From assembly GCA_012797095.1 (NCBI GenBank), contig JAAZPS010000192.1, forward strand, positions 1 to 9,801: 9,801 nt of DNA, read 5' to 3'. Source of the DNA: Bacillota bacterium (lineage in GTDB: Bacteria > Bacillota > Dethiobacteria > DTU022). The translations under genes were made by a program, and so were the position numbers. Positions 1 to 6,341 of the stretch are shown piece after piece. The notes below the pieces were generated by a model. The model worked only from the letters and a program-made list of their open reading frames with translations, did not search any database and had not been told where the DNA came from. The first letter of the stretch is position 1; each line of letters starts with the position of its first letter.

Positions 1-1
1 C

Positions 2-517
2 GGCCCTGTTTACGGTGATCCGGTGGAGATGGACCTGGTCCTGGCGGGGCGGGATATGGTTGCCCTCGATACGGTGGCCGGGCTGATCATGGGGTACCGA
101 CCGGAAGAGGTTCCGACGACAGTTCTCGCTGCCCGGATGGGTCTGGGGAGCGCTGCGCTGAGCGGGATTGAAATTGCCGGTTTGCCGTGGAAAACGGTGC
201 GGCGCCGGTTCAAACGCTGTTCGGAATCGGAAATATTGCAGGAAGCTCCTCCCGGTTCTCTGCAGATCGGTGCAGATACCTGCAGCGGCTGCCTCAACAC
301 GGTTATCTCGGTGCTTGTCGAGCTGAAGGCGCGGGACGCCCTCGCTGCCCTTGCCGGGCGGACCATTGTGACCGGTACTTCCCCGAAGGAGCCGCCGCCC
401 GGGCAGCCTCTTTATGTGGGCAACTGTGCCCGGCAGGGGGGGCGGCGCCGGAACAGCGTTCCCGGATGCCCTCCCGAGAATAGCTGGATCATCGATCTGA
501 TCCTGGAAGACCGTTGA
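2..517 (+). CDS. DUF362 domain protein, C-terminal part (5' end outside window)
   Basis: The reading frame is open from the first full codon at base 2 and begins GPVYGDPVEMDLVLAGRD, so the gene starts upstream of the window; an internal GTG at 23 is not a real start. The stretch 'LVLAGRDMVALDTVAGLIMGYRPEEV' followed by 'GLG...IEIAGL' is typical of the end of the DUF362 domain, a family of iron-sulfur-associated proteins of unknown biochemical role. A tail follows with four cysteines in the visible fragment: C94 and C97 (TCSGC), C142 (VGNCARQGG) and C156 (VPGCPP). This spacing looks like an Fe-S site and recalls the NuoB/hydrogenase small-subunit motif. The stop lies 9 bases from the stop of the convergent mrfB. 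Family assignment is fairly sure from the motif; the function is unknown. Confidence 0.8.
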   Translation, partial: GPVYGDPVEMDLVLAGRDMVALDTVAGLIMGYRPEEVPTTVLAARMGLGSAALSGIEIAGLPWKTVRRRFKRCSESEILQEAPPGSLQIGADTCSGCLNTVISVLVELKARDALAALAGRTIVTGTSPKEPPPGQPLYVGNCARQGGRRRNSVPGCPPENSWIIDLILEDR

Positions 518-526
518 ACGGCGGGC

Positions 527-1786
527 TTATTCGGCGTTTTTCAGGGCCGGCCGGGTTTTTTGCTGTTCAAACTTTGTCTTCAAGCGGTTGATCCGGTGCT
601 GCAGTGCTGCGGGATGTAAGGGGCTGCTGTAAGGGCTGCCGCCCCGGCGGTGTGATCCGGCCAGGGCGCGGCTGCTCCAATGGAGAGCAGTCCGGTAATC
701 GCGGACCCGGTGCTCGTAATATTTAGCCAGTTCAACGCAGGCCTCCGGGTGATTATTTTCCCGGCCAGCCAGCTCCTGCCACAGGGTCGCCGCTTCGGCC
801 CATTCCCCGTGCCGCTTGTGGATCAGGGCCCGCTGCAGGAGCGCTGCCTGCCCCAGGGCGCCGCCGGAAACCTGGCAGTAATAGCCCTGGGCTTTCTCGA
901 TATGACCCGCTTCGTGGTACAGCCTTCCCAGAGCATAGCTTTCCGCCGGATGCGCCGGTCTTTCCGAAGCAGCGGTGAAGGCGATCCGGCCGAGCAGGCC
1001 GGCCATGGAGAGAATATCGTAGACATTGTGCTCGAATACCTTGCGCAGCCGGCCGGTTTCGCCGTGGCGGAGATAGCTGAAATAGACCCCGGGGATCTCC
1101 GCGCCGGGGATGTCGTCACTACGCTGAAAACCGAGAAGGGACTCCTCCAGAAAGGAAAGCCGGCGGGAGGGGAAACGCTTGCGCCAGAGGCTGCGCGCGC
1201 AGATCAGCAGATCAAGATGCTCGCGCGGTGCTGTTTGGGGAGTTTTTCGGAGCATCTGGCGGGTCTGGATCAGGGGGAGGTCAAAAGCCTTCCCGTTGAA
1301 GGTGACCAGGCCGTCAAAGGGAGCGGCAAAGGCGGCGAAATGATGCAGCATCGCCCTCTCTTCGGCAGGATGACGCAGAAAATACTGCCGGATGTTGAAA
1401 GATCCCTGCGACAGCCAGCCCAGGCCGATCATGAAAACCCAGGTGCCGGTGCCCCCGGAAAGTCCGGTTGTTTCGATATCGAGAAAAAGGTAGCGCTGCG
1501 GATCCAGCGCCTGGAGGCTGTGGTCGCGCGCCGGCAGGGAAAGATCGCTGCCGTAGCAGTCCAGACTCTTTCCCAGGGTATAATCGCCGTGCTGCTGTTC
1601 CAGCGGAAAGGAAAGCTGCCGCAGGTAACAGCAGCCGGAGGCGGTCCGCTCCTGGCTCTCCTCTCCCGGGAAGAGAAAGCGCTCTTCCCGGAGGCGATCT
1701 TCCGGAGGGCTTACCGCCGGCTGCGCCGGAGCCAGCTCCCCGGAGCGCCGCAATCTTTCCAGGCGGGAGCGCAGTTTATCCCTCAT
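527..1786 (-). CDS. mrfB: MrfB/YprB-type DEDD 3'-5' exonuclease with TPR-like C-terminus
   Basis: This 419-residue protein has an RNase H-fold exonuclease core. FLDIETTGLSGGTGT (D103, E105) is motif I, VTFNGKAFDLPLI (D169) is motif II, and HNVYDILS (H253, D257) is the DEDDh-type third motif. Residues about 281-375 contain TPR-like helical repeats (YALGRLYHEAGHIEKAQGYY; PEACVELAKYYEHR). This order and length match Bacillus subtilis YprB/MrfB, which acts with the helicase MrfA in mitomycin C repair. The frame is open back to 1978, but ATG 1786 is preferred: GGAGG at 1796-1800 lies 9 bases upstream, and a longer form would run deep inside mrfA. The start overlaps the mrfA stop by 11 bases, indicating translational coupling. 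The function in this organism is inferred from the family. Confidence 0.9.
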   Translation of the reverse strand: MRDKLRSRLERLRRSGELAPAQPAVSPPEDRLREERFLFPGEESQERTASGCCYLRQLSFPLEQQHGDYTLGKSLDCYGSDLSLPARDHSLQALDPQRYLFLDIETTGLSGGTGTWVFMIGLGWLSQGSFNIRQYFLRHPAEERAMLHHFAAFAAPFDGLVTFNGKAFDLPLIQTRQMLRKTPQTAPREHLDLLICARSLWRKRFPSRRLSFLEESLLGFQRSDDIPGAEIPGVYFSYLRHGETGRLRKVFEHNVYDILSMAGLLGRIAFTAASERPAHPAESYALGRLYHEAGHIEKAQGYYCQVSGGALGQAALLQRALIHKRHGEWAEAATLWQELAGRENNHPEACVELAKYYEHRVRDYRTALHWSSRALAGSHRRGGSPYSSPLHPAALQHRINRLKTKFEQQKTRPALKNAE

Positions 1787-4052
1787 CCAGAACCACCTCC
1801 AGCAGCTTCCGGGCATATTCTTTGCTGTTTGGCTCACCCTTTTCGGCTGCGCCAACGCAGGAGGGGCAGCCGCTGCTGCAGCGGCAACCGGTGATCGCCG
1901 CAGCGGCGGCGCGAAAGATCTCCCGGTAGATCCGGAAAAGCTGCTCGCTGTAACCGACCCCCCCGGGGAAATTATCATAGATGTACAGGGTCGGTGCTCC
2001 GGTAAAGGGGGCCTTGATCTGGCCCACTGCGCGCAGATCCCGGGGATCGCTCATCACGAAAAGCGCGGCAATCTGGGGGATCAGGTTGGCCAGACCGGTC
2101 AGCCCTGCTTCGATCTCCGCCGGGGCGAGTCCGCCGAGCCTCTCCGGGGGAAAGGAGATCCAGAAGGCGGTTGTATGCATCTCCGTTTCAGGCAGGTTCA
2201 CCGGACCGTGGCCCAGATTCTCATGGGTATTGAAGCGAATCTTCTTGAACATGGAGACAAGTGCGTTGATCCGCACCTCACCCCAGAAGCGGCCGATCCT
2301 CCCTGACTCGCCGGCCAGGGTATCGAGCACCTTCAGATCGACAGAAAGGCTGGCATCGGTGAAGTAGTTCACCTCGACCCGCCGGACATAGGCCTTCTTT
2401 TCGGCAAAATCAAGCTTCTCCACCTGGTACTGGCGGCCGCCGTGGATATAGATCGCCTCCTCGTGAACCAGCATCGGCGCACTGAAGCGGTCCACCTCAC
2501 CGATAACCCGGCGCTGTGATTCGCTCGTATCGATGATCACCACATTTTCGCGGGCAGCGCTGCGCAGCGAGATCTCCTCGGCCGGATAGGCATCCTCCAT
2601 CCAGTGATAGCGGTCGCCTTCCCGGAAGAGGACCCCCTCATCGCTGAGAAATTCGAGGATCCCTTCCACCGCGGCCTCTCCGAAAGGTTCAGTTACGTTG
2701 AAGGGCAGCTCGAAAGCGGCGCAGCGGAGGTGGTTGGTCAAGATGATCAGGTTGTCCGGATTGATCAGGGCCCGTTCGGGGGTGCGGCCGAAAAAATAGT
2801 CAGGGTTGTTCACAATATACTGGTTCAGCGGGGCGCTGTTGGCCACCAGGATCCCCAGTGAGATGCCGCTGCGTCTTCCGGAGCGTCCCGCCTGCTGCCA
2901 GGTGCTGGCGATGGTTCCGGGATAGCCGTTCATGAGGCAGGCTTCCAGCTCCCCGATATCGATGCCCAGCTCCAGGGCATTGGTGCTGACCACGGTTCTG
3001 ACGGTCCCCTCGCGCAGCCCTGCTTCGATGGAGCGGCGCTCCCGCGGCAGGTAACCGCCGCGGTAACCGCGGATGCCGCTGTCCTGGCCGGGTCGCTCCT
3101 TCCATTCCTGCTGCAGGTAGGTCAGCAGAAGCTCCACCCCGAGGCGGCTGCGGGTAAAGACGATCGTCTGCACCTTCCGGTGGTAGAGCTCCCTTGCCAG
3201 CCGCCGCGTCTCCAGGAGAGCGCTGCGCCTGATACCCAGCTCCCGATCGACTACCGGGGGATTGTAAAAGATAAAATGTTTCTCCGCCCGGGGCGCTCCG
3301 CTCCGTTCGATCAGCGTGACCGGCTCCTCGATGAGGGCCCCGGCCAGCTCGGCGGGATTGGCGATCGTCGCCGAGCAGAGGATGAAAAGAGGGGCTGCCC
3401 CGTAGAAACGACAGATCCGCTTCAGCCGGCGGATCACATTGGCCACATGGCTGCCAAAAACACCGCGGTACTGGTGCATCTCATCGATGACCACAAATTT
3501 AAGGTTCTGGAACAGCTTTACCCATTTGGTATGGTGCGGCAGGATCCCCGTATGGAGCATATCGGGATTGGTGACCACGATATGGCCGCTTCTCCTGATC
3601 GCCTGGCGCAGTCCCGGGGCGGTGTCGCCATCATAGGTCTGAGTGCGCAGATCGATTTTCATTCCACCCGCCAGCGCTTTCAGCTCGGCAACCTGATCCT
3701 GGGAAAGCGCCTTTGTTGGAAAAAGATAGAGGGCGCGGCTGTCCCGCTCCTCCAGATAACCGTTGATCACGGGGATATTGTAGCAGAGAGTCTTTCCCGA
3801 GGCCGTCGGCGTGACCACGACCAGATTCTCTCCCCGGGACGCTGCCTCGACAGCGGCAGCCTGATGGGAATAGAGCCGTTCGATCCCCCGGCGGCGCAGC
3901 GCTTCCTGCAGCTGCGGCTTCAGGGAAACCGGAAACCCGGCGTAGGCGCCGGCTTGCGCCGGCAGCCTTTCCCAGCGGGTCACATTGGCGGTGAAAGCAG
4001 GATCCCCCTGCCAACGGGTGAGCAGCTCTTTCAAAGCAGACATGATGATCAT
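1776..4052 (-). CDS. mrfA: MrfA/YprA-type DExH-box helicase with DUF1998 zinc-binding C-terminus
   Basis: This 758-residue superfamily 2 helicase shows motif I TPTASGKT (81-88), motif II DEMH (190-193), motif III SAT (227-229), motif V TNALELGIDIG (357-367) and motif VI QQAGRSGRR (386-394). The C-terminal DUF1998-type region ends in four cysteines (723, 725, 729, 732: GCRCSSGCPSCVGA), which bind zinc in this family. Length and architecture match B. subtilis MrfA (YprA), a DNA helicase of mitomycin-lesion repair that works independently of UvrA. It leads the mrfA-mrfB operon. GGAGG (4056-4060) lies only 3 bases from ATG 4052 and 12 bases from a second ATG at 4043 (MSALKELL), so the true start could be either. 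No LexA-like box was noticed upstream. DEMH differs slightly from the common DEVH but keeps the acidic pair. Confidence 0.93.
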   Translation of the reverse strand: MIIMSALKELLTRWQGDPAFTANVTRWERLPAQAGAYAGFPVSLKPQLQEALRRRGIERLYSHQAAAVEAASRGENLVVVTPTASGKTLCYNIPVINGYLEERDSRALYLFPTKALSQDQVAELKALAGGMKIDLRTQTYDGDTAPGLRQAIRRSGHIVVTNPDMLHTGILPHHTKWVKLFQNLKFVVIDEMHQYRGVFGSHVANVIRRLKRICRFYGAAPLFILCSATIANPAELAGALIEEPVTLIERSGAPRAEKHFIFYNPPVVDRELGIRRSALLETRRLARELYHRKVQTIVFTRSRLGVELLLTYLQQEWKERPGQDSGIRGYRGGYLPRERRSIEAGLREGTVRTVVSTNALELGIDIGELEACLMNGYPGTIASTWQQAGRSGRRSGISLGILVANSAPLNQYIVNNPDYFFGRTPERALINPDNLIILTNHLRCAAFELPFNVTEPFGEAAVEGILEFLSDEGVLFREGDRYHWMEDAYPAEEISLRSAARENVVIIDTSESQRRVIGEVDRFSAPMLVHEEAIYIHGGRQYQVEKLDFAEKKAYVRRVEVNYFTDASLSVDLKVLDTLAGESGRIGRFWGEVRINALVSMFKKIRFNTHENLGHGPVNLPETEMHTTAFWISFPPERLGGLAPAEIEAGLTGLANLIPQIAALFVMSDPRDLRAVGQIKAPFTGAPTLYIYDNFPGGVGYSEQLFRIYREIFRAAAAAITGCRCSSGCPSCVGAAEKGEPNSKEYARKLLEVVLDEG
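1796..1800 (-). promoter_or_regulatory. Shine-Dalgarno site of mrfB, inside mrfA
   Basis: GGAGG on the minus strand, 9 bases before ATG 1786. It fixes the mrfB start and lies within the last codons of mrfA, as expected for coupled translation of two proteins that work together. Confidence 0.75.
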
Positions 4053-4353
4053 AGGCCTCCAGAATCAAGATTAATTATTAATTCGCTGCCGCAGCCGGAA
4101 ACCCTACCAGAGCTGCCACAGGGAGCGGGGGTATAGGTGCAGGGCAAAAGTGCCACGAAAACTCGGTTAAAGAAATAATGCGACCGATCTTCATTCGAGA
4201 CAGAGCAGCTCTATCCGTAACCGCAAAGAAATTCCTTAATGCCATATTTACGGGGTTTTTCGGTTTACAGAAATCGGTTGAAATGATGAGTCAAAGTCAC
4301 CGTCCCCTTGACTCATCAATGTCCCGGCCGGGCGGTGGGGTGGAGCTGTTTTG
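4053..4353. other. Intergenic region between mnmG and mrfA, partly AT-rich
   Basis: About 300 bases with no convincing gene. Next to mrfA is its Shine-Dalgarno (4056-4060) and an AT-only dyad, TTAAT-T-ATTAA with flanks (4070-4082). Bases about 4150-4320 are clearly poorer in GC than the surrounding genes and end in a 10-bp inverted repeat (4285-4317, listed separately). Short open frames here (+ strand 4178-4393 and - strand 4078-4194) lack a Shine-Dalgarno and resemble nothing I know. The mrfA promoter should lie here, but I could not find a good -35/-10 pair. The base composition suggests inserted or decayed mobile DNA, but that is inference. Confidence 0.6.
4285..4317. repeat. REP-like hairpin with 10-bp perfect arms
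   Basis: GATGAGTCAA (4285-4294) and TTGACTCATC (4308-4317) are perfect inverted arms around a 13-base loop. Read on the minus strand, the loop begins GGGGACGGTGAC. It lies 37 bases past the mnmG stop. No T-run follows on either strand, so it is not a standard intrinsic terminator, though it may protect the mnmG mRNA end. GGGGACGGTGAC-type sequences are, as I recall, found beside REP-associated tyrosine transposase (RAYT) genes. That link is from memory and unverified. Confidence 0.65.
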
Positions 4354-6255
4354 CTACGGCTTCTTTGCGATCAGGCCGGGCCGCTCGAGGTAAAGGAGCA
4401 GCATGGAGATATCGGCCGGGGTAACCCCCTCCATCCGGGAGGCCTGGCCCACAGTGTCGGGCCGGGCCCGGGCCAGCTTTTGCCGCGCTTCGGCCGAAAG
4501 ATGGACCGCTCTTTCGTAGTCGAACCCCGGGGGGATCTTCTTCTCGTGGTGGCGGGCCGCTCTTTCCACCGCCCGCTGCTGTTTTTGAATGTAGCCGCTG
4601 TATTTGACCTGGTTTTCCACCTCGCTGATCGTTCCGGGTGCCAGCGGGGGCGGCTCGATCCCTGCAAAATCGAGCAGTTGGCGGTAGCCGATCTCGGGCC
4701 GGCGGAGCAGCTCCTCCGCGGTGACAGGGTGCTGCAGCGGCGCAGAACCCCACGCCGCCAGCTGCCGCTCCATCTCGCCTCCCGGCAGAAAGCGGCTTTT
4801 TTGCAGGCGCCGCCGTTCGCTGTCGATATACTCCCTTTTTTGCCGGTACAGGTTGCGGCGCTCCTGATCAACCAGGCCGATCCGGCAGCCCAGTTCGGTC
4901 AGCCTCAGATCGGCATTATCTTGCCGCAAAAGCAGGCGGTATTCGCTGCGCGAGGTGAAGATGCGGTAGGGTTCCTCCACCCCCCGGGTGATCAGATCAT
5001 CGATCATCACCCCGATGTAGGACTCGCTGCGCTTCAGAAGCAGCGGCTCCCGGCCGCGGCTCTGCCGGGCGGCATTGATCCCGGCGATCAGACCCTGGGC
5101 GGCCGCCTCCTCGTACCCGGTGGTGCCGTTGACCTGACCGGCCAGGAACAGACCGTCGATGAGCCTGCTCTCCAGGGATGGCTTCAGCTGGCAGGGAGGG
5201 GCGAAATCATATTCGATAGCATAGGCGGGGCGGATGATCTCCACCCGCTCCAGGCCGGGGATGGTCCGCAGAAAGCGTTCCTGAACAGCGGGCGGCAGGC
5301 CGGTGGAAAGCCCCTGCAGGTAGATCTCATCGGTATGGGGTCCCTCCGGCTCCAGGAAAATTGGATGGCGCTCCCGTTCGGCAAAGCGGATAATCTTGTC
5401 CTCTATCGAAGGGCAGTAGCGGGGTCCTTTGACCGGGCCGCTGCTGTAGGGCTGTGCTGTTGCCAGGTTTTCCCGGATGATGCGGTGGGTGGCGCGGTTG
5501 GTGTAGCCCTGCCAGCAGGGCAGCTGCTCCTGCGGAACCGCCTTGCTCAGGAAAGAGAAGGGCGGGGCCCCGGGATCTCCGCGTACCGGCATCAGTTTGC
5601 CAAAATCGATACTGCGCCGGTGCACCCGGGGCGGCGTTCCGGTTTTGAAGCGCTGCAGGGTAAAGCCGAGCTGCTGCATATTCTCTGCAAGGGCAACCGC
5701 GGGGAGCAGCCCTCCGGGAGCGAAATCGTGCCCGCGGGTTCCGAAAAAGATCTTTGAACGCAGATAGACTCCACCGGCCAGGATGGCGCTGCGGGCCGGA
5801 TAGAACGTGCCGCTGTGCCCGCGGACGCCGCTGACCCTGCCCCGTTCAACAGCGATCGCCTCCACCATATCCTCGCGCAGGAAGAGGTCGGGCTCGCGCT
5901 CGAGAACGTGGCGCATGCTTTCCCGGTAGCCGGTCCTGTCGACCTGCGCCCGCAGCGCCTGCACCGCCGGTCCCTTTCCCGTATTCAGCAGACGCATCTG
6001 GAGCAGGTTGCGATCGGCATTGCGGGCCATTTCACCGCCGAGAGCGTCAATCTCCCGCACCAGATGCCCCTTGCCCGGCCCGCCGAGCGAGGGGTTGCAG
6101 GCCAGCACCGCAACCAGATCCAGATTCAGGGATACAAGAAGCGTCCGGCAGCCGAGCCTCGCTGCAGCCAGGGCTGCCTCGCAGCCGGCATGGCCTGCCC
6201 CGATCACGGCAACGTCAAATATTTTTTCCTGTTCCGGGGTATAATGTTGCTCCAT
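4354..6255 (-). CDS. mnmG: tRNA uridine-34 5-carboxymethylaminomethyl modification enzyme MnmG (GidA)
   Basis: This 633-residue flavoprotein works with the GTPase MnmE to place the (carboxymethyl)aminomethyl group on wobble uridine 34 of certain tRNAs, using FAD, NADH and methylene-THF. It has the N-terminal FAD-binding motif VIGAGHAG (17-24) and the family signatures CNPSLGGPGKGHLVREIDALGG (from C53) and NTGKGPAVQALRAQVDR (91-107). It also has YCPSIEDKI (C281), GQVNGTTGYEEAAAQGLIAG (373-392), TSRSEYRLLLRQDNAD (434-449) and a GVTPADISML C-terminus. The two conserved catalytic-region cysteines (C53, C281) are present, and the length is normal. The frame opens at ATG 6291, but that codon lies 2 bases from the -10 box, so transcription would start at or inside it; ATG 6255 gives the usual family N-terminus. 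mnmE and rsmG, frequent neighbours elsewhere, are not here. Confidence 0.97.
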   Translation of the reverse strand: MEQHYTPEQEKIFDVAVIGAGHAGCEAALAAARLGCRTLLVSLNLDLVAVLACNPSLGGPGKGHLVREIDALGGEMARNADRNLLQMRLLNTGKGPAVQALRAQVDRTGYRESMRHVLEREPDLFLREDMVEAIAVERGRVSGVRGHSGTFYPARSAILAGGVYLRSKIFFGTRGHDFAPGGLLPAVALAENMQQLGFTLQRFKTGTPPRVHRRSIDFGKLMPVRGDPGAPPFSFLSKAVPQEQLPCWQGYTNRATHRIIRENLATAQPYSSGPVKGPRYCPSIEDKIIRFAERERHPIFLEPEGPHTDEIYLQGLSTGLPPAVQERFLRTIPGLERVEIIRPAYAIEYDFAPPCQLKPSLESRLIDGLFLAGQVNGTTGYEEAAAQGLIAGINAARQSRGREPLLLKRSESYIGVMIDDLITRGVEEPYRIFTSRSEYRLLLRQDNADLRLTELGCRIGLVDQERRNLYRQKREYIDSERRRLQKSRFLPGGEMERQLAAWGSAPLQHPVTAEELLRRPEIGYRQLLDFAGIEPPPLAPGTISEVENQVKYSGYIQKQQRAVERAARHHEKKIPPGFDYERAVHLSAEARQKLARARPDTVGQASRMEGVTPADISMLLLYLERPGLIAKKP

Positions 6256-6293
6256 TGACTTCAACCCAATCTCTGAACTTGTACGGCGCATTG

Positions 6294-6323
6294 ATTATAA
6301 CTCAGGGCCGGGGGGTGCTTCAA
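6294..6323 (-). promoter_or_regulatory. Sigma-A type promoter of mnmG
   Basis: On the minus strand, -35 TTGAAG (6318-6323), an 18-base spacer and a perfect -10 TATAAT (6294-6299). Transcription should begin near 6287, giving a leader of about 30 bases before ATG 6255. The -35 lies inside an 11-base dyad (6316-6326, TGCTT-C-AAGCA), which could be an operator or chance. This promoter implies mnmG can be expressed apart from nadE, which lies just upstream on the same strand. Confidence 0.65.
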
Positions 6324-6341
6324 GCAGGGGATCGGTGCTCT

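Noticed and set aside
541..561. GC-rich palindrome followed by six T's after the DUF362 gene
   Set aside because: CCGGCCGG leaves no room for a proper loop and lies inside mrfB coding sequence, so a terminator is not convincing.
680..1894. A 404-codon open frame on the + strand
   Set aside because: It lies opposite mrfB, which has clear motifs. Its composition is that of an antisense shadow in GC-rich DNA, and no family is recognisable.
1787..1978. A 64-codon N-terminal extension of mrfB
   Set aside because: It lies wholly inside mrfA in another frame, has low-complexity Ala/Pro/Ser content, and a good Shine-Dalgarno points to ATG 1786.
3180..4136. A 318-codon open frame on the + strand
   Set aside because: It is antisense to mrfA; the helicase motifs on the minus strand explain this DNA.
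4078..4194. A 38-residue minus-strand frame upstream of mrfA
   Set aside because: It has no Shine-Dalgarno before the ATG and looks like translated intergenic sequence.
4178..4393. A 71-codon + strand frame in the mnmG-mrfA gap
   Set aside because: It has no Shine-Dalgarno, runs into the 3' end of mnmG on the other strand, crosses the hairpin repeat and matches no known family.
4351..5757. A 468-codon open frame on the + strand
   Set aside because: It is antisense to mnmG, whose identity is certain, and has no Shine-Dalgarno or recognisable domain.
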